Shown: piece after piece, positions 1 to 8,645 of the stretch
Numbering within the stretch: position 1 is the stretch's first letter
Layout of the letters: each line of letters begins with the position of its first letter
DNA from: Paraplanobispora takensis
Lineage (GTDB): Bacteria > Actinomycetota > Actinomycetes > Streptosporangiales > Streptosporangiaceae
Reading direction: 5' to 3'
Length of the DNA stretch: 64,000 nucleotides
NCBI RefSeq assembly: GCF_016863195.1
Contig: NZ_BOOK01000022.1
Coordinates: forward strand, 1 to 64,000
Made by a program: the position numbers and the translations under genes
The notes under the pieces: model-generated
Databases searched by the model: none
What the model was told of the DNA's origin: nothing
The model's input: the letters and a program-made list of their open reading frames with translations, nothing else

Positions 1-292
1 TGACATCCGTCTTCAGATCCGAGATGTCCCGCTTGACCTCGACCATGTCGTTCTTCAGGAGCGTCACATCGGTCTTCAGATCCGTGACGTCCGTCTTCAG
101 ATCCGAGATGTCCTGCCTGACCTCGACCATGCCCCTTTTGAGACCCGAGACATCGATCTTGAGGAACTCGACGCTCCGGTGAACCTTGTTGAGGTCCTCC
201 TTCGTGGCGAGGGTGTCCATCCTCGTCATGATCTGTTCGAACATCGGAGCCACGTATTCCCTGATTTCGGCGCGGATGATCTCCTGCAACAT
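1..292 (-). CDS. Coiled-coil protein, C-terminus outside window
   Basis: The gene reads leftward from an ATG at 292 and is still open at base 1, so only the first 97 residues are visible. They start MLQEIIRAEIREYVAP, continue as a charged helical segment, and from about residue 61 become a heptad series built on DLKTDV (ISDLKTDV, TDLKTDV, then TLLKNDMVEVKRD and a second ISDLKTDV). The regular seven-residue spacing of Leu/Val/Ile is that of a coiled coil, and the DNA shows the same repeat (atccgagatgtc and tcttcagatc recur). I cannot name a family. No signal peptide or membrane segment is visible in the part present. Confidence is high that it is coding, low on any role. Confidence 0.7.
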   Translation of the reverse strand, partial: MLQEIIRAEIREYVAPMFEQIMTRMDTLATKEDLNKVHRSVEFLKIDVSGLKRGMVEVRQDISDLKTDVTDLKTDVTLLKNDMVEVKRDISDLKTDV

Positions 293-500
293 GCGTCTTC
301 TTTCTTGAGAGTACCGGGGCGCCACCGGAGGGGGCCGGCGCCATGACACAGGAGGGGCGGCGAGAACACTACCGGGATCGGGTACTCCAGGTACGGAATC
401 AGTCACGCCGGGTAAAGCGACGGGTAAACGGATCCACTACCTGTAGGGACAGGAGTATCACGGAGAGTTGATATCTCCTATCCCGCGGTGGTGACCTCAC

Positions 501-1034
501 ATGATCGTGCTCGGTGTCCTGTGGATGATCCTGTCCCCCCTGTGCCTGTGGCTGCTGTTCCGCGGTCGCACACCGGCCAGGCTGGGCGGGCTTCTCACAC
601 TCGCCGGGCTTGAGGTGGCCACGATCTGGCTCACCGTCGGGACTGAGACCGAGGTGCCGCTCGCCCTGGCGGTCGGCGCTCCGCCCGCCGTACAGGCCGA
701 GCGGCCCGCGCCGTGCCCGGTGCGGGCGCTCGCGCCGGAGCAGGCCAGGCTGGTCAAGCGCGGAGGCGAGCTCCACTCGGTGACTCTCTCCTGGCCGGCG
801 GCGGCCGGCGAGTGCGACACCGCGACCGTCCGCCTGCACCACGCGCACAACCGGATCAAGGTGTGGGTGCAGGAGGGGCCGGCGGGGCGCCCATCCGCCG
901 GCGCCCGGGCGTTCCCCGTCACCGTGGCGGGCGGTACGGCCTCCACGGAAGTCCTGCTCGTCCCGCCGCTGCCCGGCAGGAAGGGCCTCACGGCGATCGA
1001 CGGCCGCACCGGCCGCCCCATCGCCCTGCGCTGA
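501..1034 (+). CDS. Small membrane-anchored hypothetical protein
   Basis: A 177-residue protein starting at ATG 501 with only a weak purine-rich stretch (ggtggtgac) ahead. Two hydrophobic segments, about residues 2-20 and 28-46, suggest an N-terminal hairpin anchor. The remainder (about 60-177) is a soluble domain with two cysteines (in APCPVRAL and AGECDTA) that could pair if it faces outside. No family recognised. It stands alone: the next rightward gene is more than 7 kb away and the downstream helicase is convergent, with about 180 bases between the stop codons. The alternative overlapping frames here have atypical composition and look like shadows. Confidence 0.55.
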   Translation: MIVLGVLWMILSPLCLWLLFRGRTPARLGGLLTLAGLEVATIWLTVGTETEVPLALAVGAPPAVQAERPAPCPVRALAPEQARLVKRGGELHSVTLSWPAAAGECDTATVRLHHAHNRIKVWVQEGPAGRPSAGARAFPVTVAGGTASTEVLLVPPLPGRKGLTAIDGRTGRPIALR

Positions 1035-1213
1035 CCTCTCCGAGGGGCGGCGGCCGACTGCCCCGCCGCCCCGCATCGCCGGGGAGGAGGCGGGCGATCG
1101 GATCCGCGCCGGACCCCGGGGCACGGCCGGCGGCCGTCCCGGCGCGGGTCAGGCACCGGTACGACCGATGACCGTCCCGGCCACGCCGGACCCCGGCGCG
1201 GCCGTCCCGGTTC

Positions 1214-2965
1214 CTACCGCGATCGTTGGGTGGCCCAGTGGCGGATCTTGTCGATGCGCTCCTGGATCTGCTCGGCGGTGGCCTGGGCGATGGCCGGGCC
1301 GCCGCAGGCGCGGCGCAGTTCGGCGTGGATGACCCCGTGGGGCTGGCCCGTGCGGTGGTTCCAGGCGCCGACCAGGCCGTTGAGCTCCCGGCGCAGGTTG
1401 GCGATCACTTCGTGCGGGGTGAGCTCGGGCTCCTTGGGCTCGGGCTTGTTCCGCTTGGCCTTGAGCTGGTCGGACTGCCGCTTGCTCAGCAGGGTCCGGA
1501 CCTGGTCGGGCTCCAGCAGACCGGGCAGGCCGAGGAAGTCCTCCTCCTCCGGCGACCCGGGCTCGGCGGCGGCGCCGAACTCGCCGCCGTCGAAGAGCAC
1601 CCGGTCGAAGGTGGCGACCGCCTCCAGGGTCTCGAAGGGCAACTCGTCGCCGACGACGTCGGGGTTGCCCTTCTTCCGGTTGGCGTCCTCGATCAGGAAG
1701 TCGTCGAGTCCCTCCTCGGGGAGCTTGCGGTCGAGCACGTGGTCGCGCTCGGCCTCCATCTCCCCGGCCAGGCCCATCAGGGTCGGCACCGAGGGCAGGA
1801 ACACCGAGGCGGTCTCGCCGCGCTTGCGGGCGCGGACGAAACGGCCGACGGCCTGGGCGAAGAACAGCGGGGTCGAGGTGCTCGTGGCGTAGACGCCGAC
1901 GGCCAGGCGCGGGATGTCGACGCCCTCGGAGACCATCCGGACCGCGACCAGCCAGCGGTCCTGCGACCCGGAGAACTGCTTGATCTTCTTGGACGCCTCG
2001 GGGTCGTCGGACAGGACGACCGTGGCCCCCTCGCCGGTGATCGCGCGGATGTGCCGGGCGTAGGCGCGGGCCGTCTCGTGGTCGGTGGCGATCACCAGGC
2101 CGCCCGCGTCGGGCACGCCTCTGCGCACCTCGGTCAGCCGCCGGTCGGCCGCCTGGAGCACCTGCCGGATCCAGTCGCCCTTGGGGTCGAGGGCGGCCTT
2201 CCAGGCCTGGCCGAGCTGGTCCTTGGTGAGCGGGGTGCCGAGCGTCGCGGCGATCTCGTCGCCCGCGCGGGTGCGCCAGCGCATCTCCCCCGCGTAGGCG
2301 AGGAAGATGACCGGCCGGACGACGCCGTCGGCCAGCGCCGGGCCGTACCCGTAGGAGTAGTCGGAGACGCTCCTGCGCACCCCCTCGCCGTCCTCGGCGT
2401 AGGTGACGAACGGGATGGGGTTCACGTCGGAGCGGAAGGGGGTGCCGGTCAGCGCCAGGCGCCGCGCGGCGGGCTCGAAGGCCTCGCGCACTCCGTCGCC
2501 CCAGGACTTGGCGTCGCCCGCGTGGTGGATCTCGTCGAAGATGACGAGCGTCTTGCGCGCCTCCGTGCGGGCGCGGTGCAGGGCCGGGTGCATCGAGACC
2601 TGGGCGTAGGTCACCGCCACCCCGGTGTAGTCACGGGAGGTCGCGCCCTGGCTGTTCTTGAACTCGGGGTCGATCGCGATGCCGACCCTGCCGGCGGCCT
2701 CCGCCCACTGCCGCTTGAGGTGCTCGGTGGGAGTGACGATCGTCACGGCCCTGATGATGCCCCGGGACAGCAGGTCGCTGGCGATCCGCAGCGCGAAGGT
2801 GGTCTTGCCCGCGCCGGGGGTCGCCACGGCCAGGAAGTCGCGCGGCTCACGCCTGAGGTAGAGGTCGAAGGCCTCCTGCTGCCATGCGCGCAGCTTCGGC
2901 GCGGTGCCCCAGGCGGCCCTGTCCGGGTATGACGGTGACAGGTGGGAGGCGGCGGAAGTGCTCAC
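1214..2965 (-). CDS. DEAD/DEAH-box (SSL2-type) helicase
   Basis: A 583-residue superfamily 2 helicase. RecA-like domain 1 carries a Q-like motif (LRAWQQEAFDLY, about 25-36), Walker A ATPGAGKTT (48-56), motif Ia (VTPTEHLKRQW), motif II as DEIHH and motif III as LTGTPFR. Domain 2 carries motif V (MVSEGVDIPRL) and motif VI (QAVGRFVRAR). The C-terminal 150 or so residues are charged and end in a helical region. Single-copy SSL2-like helicases of this length are widespread in actinobacteria. The role is assumed to be ATP-dependent DNA or RNA remodelling, and the exact substrate is unknown. It is transcribed leftward as a single gene; about 240 non-coding bases separate it from the next gene upstream. 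Confidence 0.88.
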   Translation of the reverse strand: MSTSAASHLSPSYPDRAAWGTAPKLRAWQQEAFDLYLRREPRDFLAVATPGAGKTTFALRIASDLLSRGIIRAVTIVTPTEHLKRQWAEAAGRVGIAIDPEFKNSQGATSRDYTGVAVTYAQVSMHPALHRARTEARKTLVIFDEIHHAGDAKSWGDGVREAFEPAARRLALTGTPFRSDVNPIPFVTYAEDGEGVRRSVSDYSYGYGPALADGVVRPVIFLAYAGEMRWRTRAGDEIAATLGTPLTKDQLGQAWKAALDPKGDWIRQVLQAADRRLTEVRRGVPDAGGLVIATDHETARAYARHIRAITGEGATVVLSDDPEASKKIKQFSGSQDRWLVAVRMVSEGVDIPRLAVGVYATSTSTPLFFAQAVGRFVRARKRGETASVFLPSVPTLMGLAGEMEAERDHVLDRKLPEEGLDDFLIEDANRKKGNPDVVGDELPFETLEAVATFDRVLFDGGEFGAAAEPGSPEEEDFLGLPGLLEPDQVRTLLSKRQSDQLKAKRNKPEPKEPELTPHEVIANLRRELNGLVGAWNHRTGQPHGVIHAELRRACGGPAIAQATAEQIQERIDKIRHWATQRSR

Positions 2966-3207
2966 GCGCCCCTCCTCGCCCGGGGGGTCGTCGGGGCATT
3001 CGCAGCGCTGCTGTCTCTGATGGCTCGCTCGCTTCGCTCACTCACAATTCCCCCAGAGTAATCGCCGCCGCCGACAAGACGTGCCGATCGTCCGAGATCC
3101 TCGCCAAGGTCATCTCCTCGTGCTAATGGGACCCCGGGTCCCGTACGTCCGCACCCGCCCCGCCCTATCCCGCCGCGACGCCGGCGGGCCCGTACGGCGG
3201 GCCGCCC

Positions 3208-3984
3208 TCACGCCGGTCCCAGGCCCGCGACCACCGCGTCGATCGCGGCGCGGGGCCCGGGGCCGTCGGGCCTGGCCACCGCGAGCAGCACCACCGGAGG
3301 CCCGGAGGGCCGGGTGAGGACCACCACCCGCAGGTAGGCGGGGAGGTTCACCACGTCGCGGTACTGCGCCCGCAGGGCGCGGCTGTGCCCGGTCCATCCG
3401 CCGACGGTGACCGCCTCGTCCTCCTCGACCTTCACCTCGTCACCGTGGAGCAGCAGCTTGCTGTACAGGTCGGCGAGCTCGGTCGCGCTCCTGCGCGCGT
3501 CGGTGACCGGCTCGCCGGGCCCGACCAGCACCGTCACGGTCCGGCCGTCCCCCGCGGCCGAGGTGAAGCCGGTGACCGGGGGCGAGGCCGCCCTGTTCCA
3601 CCCGGCGGGCAGCCGGTAACCGGCGCCCGCGACCCGGTCGGTCACCCGGGCGGGCTCGGCGGAGGACAGGGACCGCACCGCCAGGACGGCGACGCCGGTG
3701 ACCGCCCCGGCGCAGATCACCAGGACGAGCAGTCCGATGAGGGGACGGCGCAGGCGCCGCGGGATCCCGTGGCGGGGCGGTGCGACGGGCGCGCCGTACA
3801 GGCGGGCCGAGGGCGGCAGGTCCTCCTGCGGCTCGCCGTGAGCCTCGGGCGAGCGGGCGGTACCCGGACGCACCGGGCTCCACCCCGGCCGCGTCACCGG
3901 GTCGTACGGCCGCGCCCGGCGGGGGCGGCGGGGCCGCTGCGGGGGCTCCTGCGGCGGTCGCATCCGGTGGGGCGGTTCGTCCAC
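3208..3984 (-). CDS. Single-pass membrane protein with extracytoplasmic domain
   Basis: I place the start at a GTG (3984, protein MDEPPHRMRPPQEPP...) because a strong GGGAGGAGG lies about 5 bases upstream; an in-frame ATG at 4026 would add 14 residues. The product has about 85 Pro/Arg-rich cytoplasmic residues, then one transmembrane helix (LIGLLVLVICAGAVTGVAVL), then an external domain of about 150 residues beginning after a Ser/Ala-rich linker. The outer domain contains YRLPAGWNRA and VGGWTGHSRALRAQYR, with no catalytic signature. This layout is common in actinobacterial hypothetical proteins that follow a proline-rich juxtamembrane region. Function unknown. Confidence 0.65.
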   Translation of the reverse strand: MDEPPHRMRPPQEPPQRPRRPRRARPYDPVTRPGWSPVRPGTARSPEAHGEPQEDLPPSARLYGAPVAPPRHGIPRRLRRPLIGLLVLVICAGAVTGVAVLAVRSLSSAEPARVTDRVAGAGYRLPAGWNRAASPPVTGFTSAAGDGRTVTVLVGPGEPVTDARRSATELADLYSKLLLHGDEVKVEEDEAVTVGGWTGHSRALRAQYRDVVNLPAYLRVVVLTRPSGPPVVLLAVARPDGPGPRAAIDAVVAGLGPA

Positions 3985-4078
3985 GCGGCCCTCCTCCCGG
4001 TGAACGCGGCTCTCCCGTCCTACCATGCCCCCCGGCCGGCGGTCCGGCCATAGGTGATCACCGATATGGAACGGCGGA

Positions 4079-5479
4079 TCAGGCGGCTTCGCGCATGCGC
4101 CCGGCGACGACCACGCCGAGCGTCCCGATCGCCGCGGTCATGACGACGATCGACAGGAAACCGGCTCCGATGTCGTCGTGGCCGATCAGGTTGATCAGCA
4201 CGCCGCCGAAGCCGATGGTCAGGGAGCTGCCCAGGGTGTCGACGACCTGCAGGGCCGCGGAGTTCGCGCCCTGCTCGGCGTCGGGCGACTGGCGCATCGT
4301 GGTGAGGCTCACGCTGGACATGCCGACGCCCATGCCCAGCCCGGCGAGTATCCAGGCGGGAGCCATGATCCAGCCGGTCAGCCCGGGGATCATGGTGAGC
4401 GCGGTCAGCAGGATGCCCCCGGTGACCGCGGCCGCGCCGAACCGCACCAGCTTGGGCCGGTCCCATTCGCGGCGGGCCTGCAGGTAGGAGCCGCTGCTCC
4501 AGCCGATGGCGCCGACGGTGAGGGCGATCCCGGCCTCGGTGAGGGTGAAGCCGAACTCCTTCTGGAGCACCAGCGGGATGAAGGAGTTGACCCCGAAGAA
4601 GGCCGCGGACAGGACGCCGCGCATCATGACCGTGGTGGGCAGCCCGCGGCCGAACCGGAGCGCCCCGCGCGGCAGCAGGCGGGGCAGCCCGACGGCCAGG
4701 GCGAGCACTCCCACCGCGGACAGGACGCCGCCCCGCACCGGCTCACTGTGCAGCTGGTCGGCCCCGTAGAGCAGCACCCCGGCGCCGACGGCCGTCCCCA
4801 GCGCGGCCAGGATCATCGGCAGCGGCCTGGAGCGGGGCCCGGTGGCGCGGGCGGGCGCCTCTTCACGGTCCTGCCCCTCGCCGCCGCGCAGCGCGGGCAG
4901 CAGCATCACCAGGGCGGGGATCACCAGCGGGATGATCCCGTAGAAGACCCAGCGCCAGCCGACCGTCTCGGCGACGATCCCGCCGATGCCGGGGCCCACC
5001 AGGGCGGGCAGCACCCAGGCCGCCGAGAGCCCGGCGAAGATCTTGGGTCTGGCCGCGGGGGCGTAGACCCGCGCGATCATGACGTAGATCGCGACGACGG
5101 CGAACCCGCCGCCCAGCCCCTGCACGGCGCGGGCGACGATGAACACCTCCTTGGAGGGCGCGGCGCCCGCCAGGAACATGCCCACCACGAACAGGCCCAC
5201 GCCGACCAGGAACGGCACCGGGTGCCCCCGCCGGTCGGACCAGAGCCCGGCGGCCACGTTGGCGAACAACCCGGCGATCAGGAACGCCGAGAAGCTCATG
5301 CCGTACAGGTTGAGCGCGTTGAGCTCGGTGGAGGCCGCAGGCATGATCGCGCCGATGGACATGCCCTCGAAGGCGATCAACGTGACGACGAGCAGGATCC
5401 CGAGCGACGCCGTCCGGTATTCCGGGCCGAAGATCCGAGGGGGTTGGTATGGAGCGTCAATCGTCTTCGGTGCTGTCAC
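4079..5479 (-). CDS. MFS drug-exporter-type transporter
   Basis: A 466-residue major facilitator superfamily protein with at least 12 hydrophobic helices. The loop 2-3 motif A is present as GLWSDRRG, and the antiporter motif C region reads ALVGPGIGGIVAE followed by TVGWRWVFYGI, typical of proton-coupled drug exporters. Translation starts at GTG 5479, whose sequence GTGA overlaps the TGA stop of the metalloprotease gene, so the two are probably translationally coupled. Substrate cannot be predicted. The pairing of an exporter with a secreted protease is unusual but may be only co-transcription. Confidence 0.85.
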   Translation of the reverse strand: MTAPKTIDAPYQPPRIFGPEYRTASLGILLVVTLIAFEGMSIGAIMPAASTELNALNLYGMSFSAFLIAGLFANVAAGLWSDRRGHPVPFLVGVGLFVVGMFLAGAAPSKEVFIVARAVQGLGGGFAVVAIYVMIARVYAPAARPKIFAGLSAAWVLPALVGPGIGGIVAETVGWRWVFYGIIPLVIPALVMLLPALRGGEGQDREEAPARATGPRSRPLPMILAALGTAVGAGVLLYGADQLHSEPVRGGVLSAVGVLALAVGLPRLLPRGALRFGRGLPTTVMMRGVLSAAFFGVNSFIPLVLQKEFGFTLTEAGIALTVGAIGWSSGSYLQARREWDRPKLVRFGAAAVTGGILLTALTMIPGLTGWIMAPAWILAGLGMGVGMSSVSLTTMRQSPDAEQGANSAALQVVDTLGSSLTIGFGGVLINLIGHDDIGAGFLSIVVMTAAIGTLGVVVAGRMREAA

Positions 5480-6495
5480 CTGTCAAGAGTAATGTCCGCT
5501 CCCGCCTCGCGGTACGCCGCCCAGGCCTCCCGCATCCGGACCGCCTGGCCTGCGGTGAACTCCGACATGCAGGCGTCGTGGGAGTAGTCCATGAAGTTGT
5601 GCACCGGGTCCGCGCCGTCCTGCGGGCAGGTGTCCTTGCCCTCCGGGCAGCCGTCGGTGGGGTGCGCCTCGGGAGGCGTGTCGACGACCGCGTCCCCCGG
5701 CTCCTGGCAGCCGTTCTCGAAGGTGTGCAGCAGCCCGAGCCAGTGGCCGATCTCGTGGACCCCGGTGAACCCGCGGTCGAAGTCGCGCAGCGACCCGCCG
5801 GGCAGGCTGCGCCAGTCGACGACCACGCCGTCGAGCTGGGGCTCGTCGGCGTACCAGTGCGGATAGGTGGAGTAGCCGAGCACCATCCGGCCCAGCTGGG
5901 CGATGTAGAGGTTGAGCGTCTCCGCACCGCCCCTGCGCATCCGCTTGATCGACCGCTCGTAGGAGAGCGGGTCGTGGAACCAGGCCGGGCTGTCGGTCCT
6001 GGTCAGGCCGTCGAGCCGGAACCGGATGCCGGTGTCGGACCCGCCGAACCGGCCGGCGTAGGCGTCGTTGAGCACGGTCATCTGGTCGTGCACCGCGCTG
6101 TCGGGGGCGCCGCGGGGCCCGTCGGTGAGCACGTGCACCCAGGTCGGGACGGTGACCGGCTCCCCGGTGAGCCTGGGCGCCCGCGGGCGGCGGGCCTCCA
6201 GATCGGCGATCATCTCGGCGATCTGCGCCCGTCCGGGGGCGTACGGCTCGGCGTCGCGTCCCGGGGGCCGCGGGTTCACGACCCGCGCGGCGGCCGCGCA
6301 CGGGTCCGTCTCCCGGTGCGCCGCGCCGGACCGGGCGGGCGCCGGGAGGCGGGGCGCCGGAAGGGCCGCGAGCCGGGCAGGGGATTCAGCGGCCGCCTGA
6401 GGCGGTGAACCGGCGGCCGGCGGGCCGGTGCCCGCCGAGGCGAGACCCGCCGTCAGCAGGCACGCCGAAGCGACGGCGATCGCGCGCGAAAACAT
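5476..6495 (-). CDS. Secreted M43-type zinc metalloprotease
   Basis: A 339-residue preproprotein. A signal peptide (MFSRAIAVASACLLTAGLAS, cleavage near residue 20-25) is followed by an Ala/Pro-rich propeptide. The catalytic domain covers about residues 110-335. The extended zinc motif HEIGHWLGLLH at 247-257 supplies three His ligands and the general base Glu, as in metzincins of the pappalysin (M43) family. Six cysteines in the C-terminal third (for example FENGCQEPGD and CPEGKDTCPQDG) could form disulfides. RBS GGGGGAG lies 2-3 bases before ATG 6495. The gene is first in a two-gene unit with the MFS exporter, overlapping it by 4 bases. Secreted peptidase function is strongly supported; substrate unknown. 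Confidence 0.88.
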   Translation of the reverse strand: MFSRAIAVASACLLTAGLASAGTGPPAAGSPPQAAAESPARLAALPAPRLPAPARSGAAHRETDPCAAAARVVNPRPPGRDAEPYAPGRAQIAEMIADLEARRPRAPRLTGEPVTVPTWVHVLTDGPRGAPDSAVHDQMTVLNDAYAGRFGGSDTGIRFRLDGLTRTDSPAWFHDPLSYERSIKRMRRGGAETLNLYIAQLGRMVLGYSTYPHWYADEPQLDGVVVDWRSLPGGSLRDFDRGFTGVHEIGHWLGLLHTFENGCQEPGDAVVDTPPEAHPTDGCPEGKDTCPQDGADPVHNFMDYSHDACMSEFTAGQAVRMREAWAAYREAGADITLDR

Positions 6496-6590
6496 GACTC
6501 CCCCGATAAGCCATCCGGCCTGGCCGGATGCCGCCTTTCAGCGACATCTCGACCGTAGCCGCACGGGGCGCGATCACCGGTGAGCAACAC

Positions 6591-6842
6591 TCACTGATTG
6601 TCGCCGTCGTCGCCCTTGGGAAGCCCTTCGTAGATCTCCTTGCACTCGGGGCAGACCGGGAACTTCTGCGGATCCCGGTTCGGCACCCAGACCTTGCCGC
6701 AGAGCGCGCGCACCGGGATGCCGCTGAGCGCGCTCTCCATGATCTTGTTCTTCTCGACGTAGTGCGCGAACCGCTCGTGGTCGCCGTCACCGTGCGACAG
6801 GTCCGGCCGGACGTCGCTCTCTGGAAGGATCTTCGTGCTCAC
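6591..6842 (-). CDS. DUF3039 family protein
   Basis: An 83-residue acidic protein matching the actinobacterial DUF3039 family: an N-terminal segment with HGDGDHERFAHYV, the conserved GIPVRALCGKVW, and a C-terminal CPECKEIYEGLP. The single Cys in ALCGK plus the CPEC pair could bind a metal, which is an inference from spacing. DUF3039 members are small, widely conserved in Actinobacteria and of unknown function. About 60 bases separate it from the MFS gene on its left. Confidence 0.82.
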   Translation of the reverse strand: MSTKILPESDVRPDLSHGDGDHERFAHYVEKNKIMESALSGIPVRALCGKVWVPNRDPQKFPVCPECKEIYEGLPKGDDGDNQ

Positions 6843-6904
6843 TCTGTCGATTTTATGCCCGCCCCGTCCCGGCGTCCGCGAGAGGGCACCGGGACGGCGG
6901 AGGG

Positions 6905-8491
6905 TCAGCCCATGTGGATCGGGGCGCCCTCGGTCTTGCGACCGGCCTTGACGACCAGCGCGAGCAGCGCGGCGAGCACCGCGACACCCGTGCTGACCTG
7001 GAAGCCCAGGTGCATGCCGTCCAGGAAGGAGGAGTTCACCACACCGGTGATGGCCTGGGCCACCGCCTCGGGCGTGCCGGGCTGGACGGGGGCCTCGGCG
7101 AAGGACGCGGCCTGCGCGAGCCCCTCCATCTGCGCCGGGGACGGCGCCGGGAGCCCGGTCGCGCTCCAGTAGCCGGGCAGCACGTCACTCACCTTGCCGG
7201 CGACGATCGCGCCGAGCACCGCGGTGCCCAGCGAGCCGCCGACCTGCATGGCCGACTGCTGCATGCCGCCCGCGACGCCGCTGAGCTCCTCGGGGGCGTT
7301 GCCCACGATGATCTCGGTGGCGCCGACCATGACCGGCGAGAGGCCGAAGGCCAGCAGCACGAACGGGACCGCGCTGGCCGCGTAGCCGTCCTCCAGGCCC
7401 AGGCGGGACAGCAGGAACATCGCCACGGAGGTGATCAGCATGCCCGCCACGATCGGGATCTTCGGGCCGAACTTGCTGATGGCCGCACCCGCGAGCGGCG
7501 AGGCGACGATCATGCCCGCGCTCATCGGGAGCATCCGGACGCCCGCCTCCAGCGGCGAGAGGTTGTGCACGCCCTGGAAGTAGAAGGTCAGGAAGAACAT
7601 CGCGCCGAACATCGAGAACGCGGTCAGCACCATCAGCACGGTGCCGATCGAGACCGACAGGCTGCTGAACAGGCTGAGCGGGACCAGCGGCTCGGCCGCC
7701 CTGCCCTGCCACCAGACGAACGCCGCGCCGAGCAGCAGGGTCCCGGCCAGGAAGGCGAGCGTCTTGGCGTCGCCCCAGCCGTACTCCGGAGCCTTGATGA
7801 TCGCCCAGACCAGGCAGAACATCGCGCCCGAGAGCAGCACCACGCCGAGCCAGTCGACCTTGGACAGCGACTCGGCCCTGCTCTCCTTGATGACGAGGAG
7901 GGCGACGATCAGCGCGACGATGCCGACCGGGACGTTGATGAAGAACACCGACTGCCAGTCGCCGGTCTTCTCGTCCACCAGCAGACCGCCGAGGAGGGGG
8001 CCGGCCGCGCTGGACAGGCCGATCGTGGCGCCCCAGACGCCGATCGCCATGTTGAGCTTCTCGGCGGGGAAGGCGGCGCGGAGCAGGGCGAGGGCGGCGG
8101 GCTGCAGCAGCGCGCCGAACAGGCCCTGGAGCACGCGGAAGGCGATCAGCATGCTGATGGAGTCGCTCAGGCCGATCGCGAGCGAGGTGAGCGCGAACCC
8201 GGCGATGCCGACGACGAAGACCCTCTTGTGCCCGAACAGGTCACCGAGCTTGCCGGCGGTGATCAGGAACACGGCGAGCGCCAGCAGGTAGCCGCTGGTC
8301 ACCCACTGCAGGTCGGCGAGGGACGCCTTGAGGTCGGCGCCGATCACCGGGTTGGCGATGGCGACGACCGTGCCGTCGAGCATCACCATCATCACGCCGA
8401 GCGAGACCGCCAGCAGAGTGAGCCACGGATGACCCTGCCTGGATGATGCGCCCCCGTCCGGCGGCGGTGCCACCGTTTTGGCCTGTGCCAT
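6905..8491 (-). CDS. DHA2 (EmrB/QacA-type) MFS multidrug exporter
   Basis: A 14-helix MFS exporter of about 528 residues. Motif A is GKLGDLFGHKRVF and motif C is GPLLGGLLVDEKTGDWQSVFFINVP (only the ends are diagnostic). I choose the internal ATG at 8491 (MAQAKTVAPPP) because GAGGGGG sits 9-10 bases upstream. An in-frame ATG at 8542 would add 17 residues but has no RBS and would place an operator palindrome (8521-8539) inside the coding region. The gene is divergent from a TetR regulator, the standard arrangement for a ligand-induced efflux pump. Substrate unknown. Confidence 0.88.
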   Translation of the reverse strand: MAQAKTVAPPPDGGASSRQGHPWLTLLAVSLGVMMVMLDGTVVAIANPVIGADLKASLADLQWVTSGYLLALAVFLITAGKLGDLFGHKRVFVVGIAGFALTSLAIGLSDSISMLIAFRVLQGLFGALLQPAALALLRAAFPAEKLNMAIGVWGATIGLSSAAGPLLGGLLVDEKTGDWQSVFFINVPVGIVALIVALLVIKESRAESLSKVDWLGVVLLSGAMFCLVWAIIKAPEYGWGDAKTLAFLAGTLLLGAAFVWWQGRAAEPLVPLSLFSSLSVSIGTVLMVLTAFSMFGAMFFLTFYFQGVHNLSPLEAGVRMLPMSAGMIVASPLAGAAISKFGPKIPIVAGMLITSVAMFLLSRLGLEDGYAASAVPFVLLAFGLSPVMVGATEIIVGNAPEELSGVAGGMQQSAMQVGGSLGTAVLGAIVAGKVSDVLPGYWSATGLPAPSPAQMEGLAQAASFAEAPVQPGTPEAVAQAITGVVNSSFLDGMHLGFQVSTGVAVLAALLALVVKAGRKTEGAPIHMG

Positions 8492-8520
8492 GGAAGGGTT
8501 CCCCCTCTGTCGCTGCGGAT

Positions 8521-8539
8521 ACGTCCCATGTTGGGACGT
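8521..8539. promoter_or_regulatory. Perfect 8-3-8 palindrome, probable TetR operator
   Basis: ACGTCCCA, a 3-base spacer, then TGGGACGT: a perfect inverted repeat 30 bases ahead of the exporter start and about 110 bases from the TetR gene. The same divergent gap also contains a direct repeat TTATGGCAG at 8552-8560 and 8603-8611. A palindrome of 15-20 bases between a TetR gene and a divergent exporter is the usual position of the autoregulatory operator. Binding is inferred. Confidence 0.55.
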
Positions 8540-8645
8540 CATCGAGGTAATTTATGGCAGCCACTGACAGATGACAAATCATTTCATTAGGCAGAAAATG
8601 ACTTATGGCAGACTGTGAACTCTACGTTGCGAGGAGGTGACAGCC

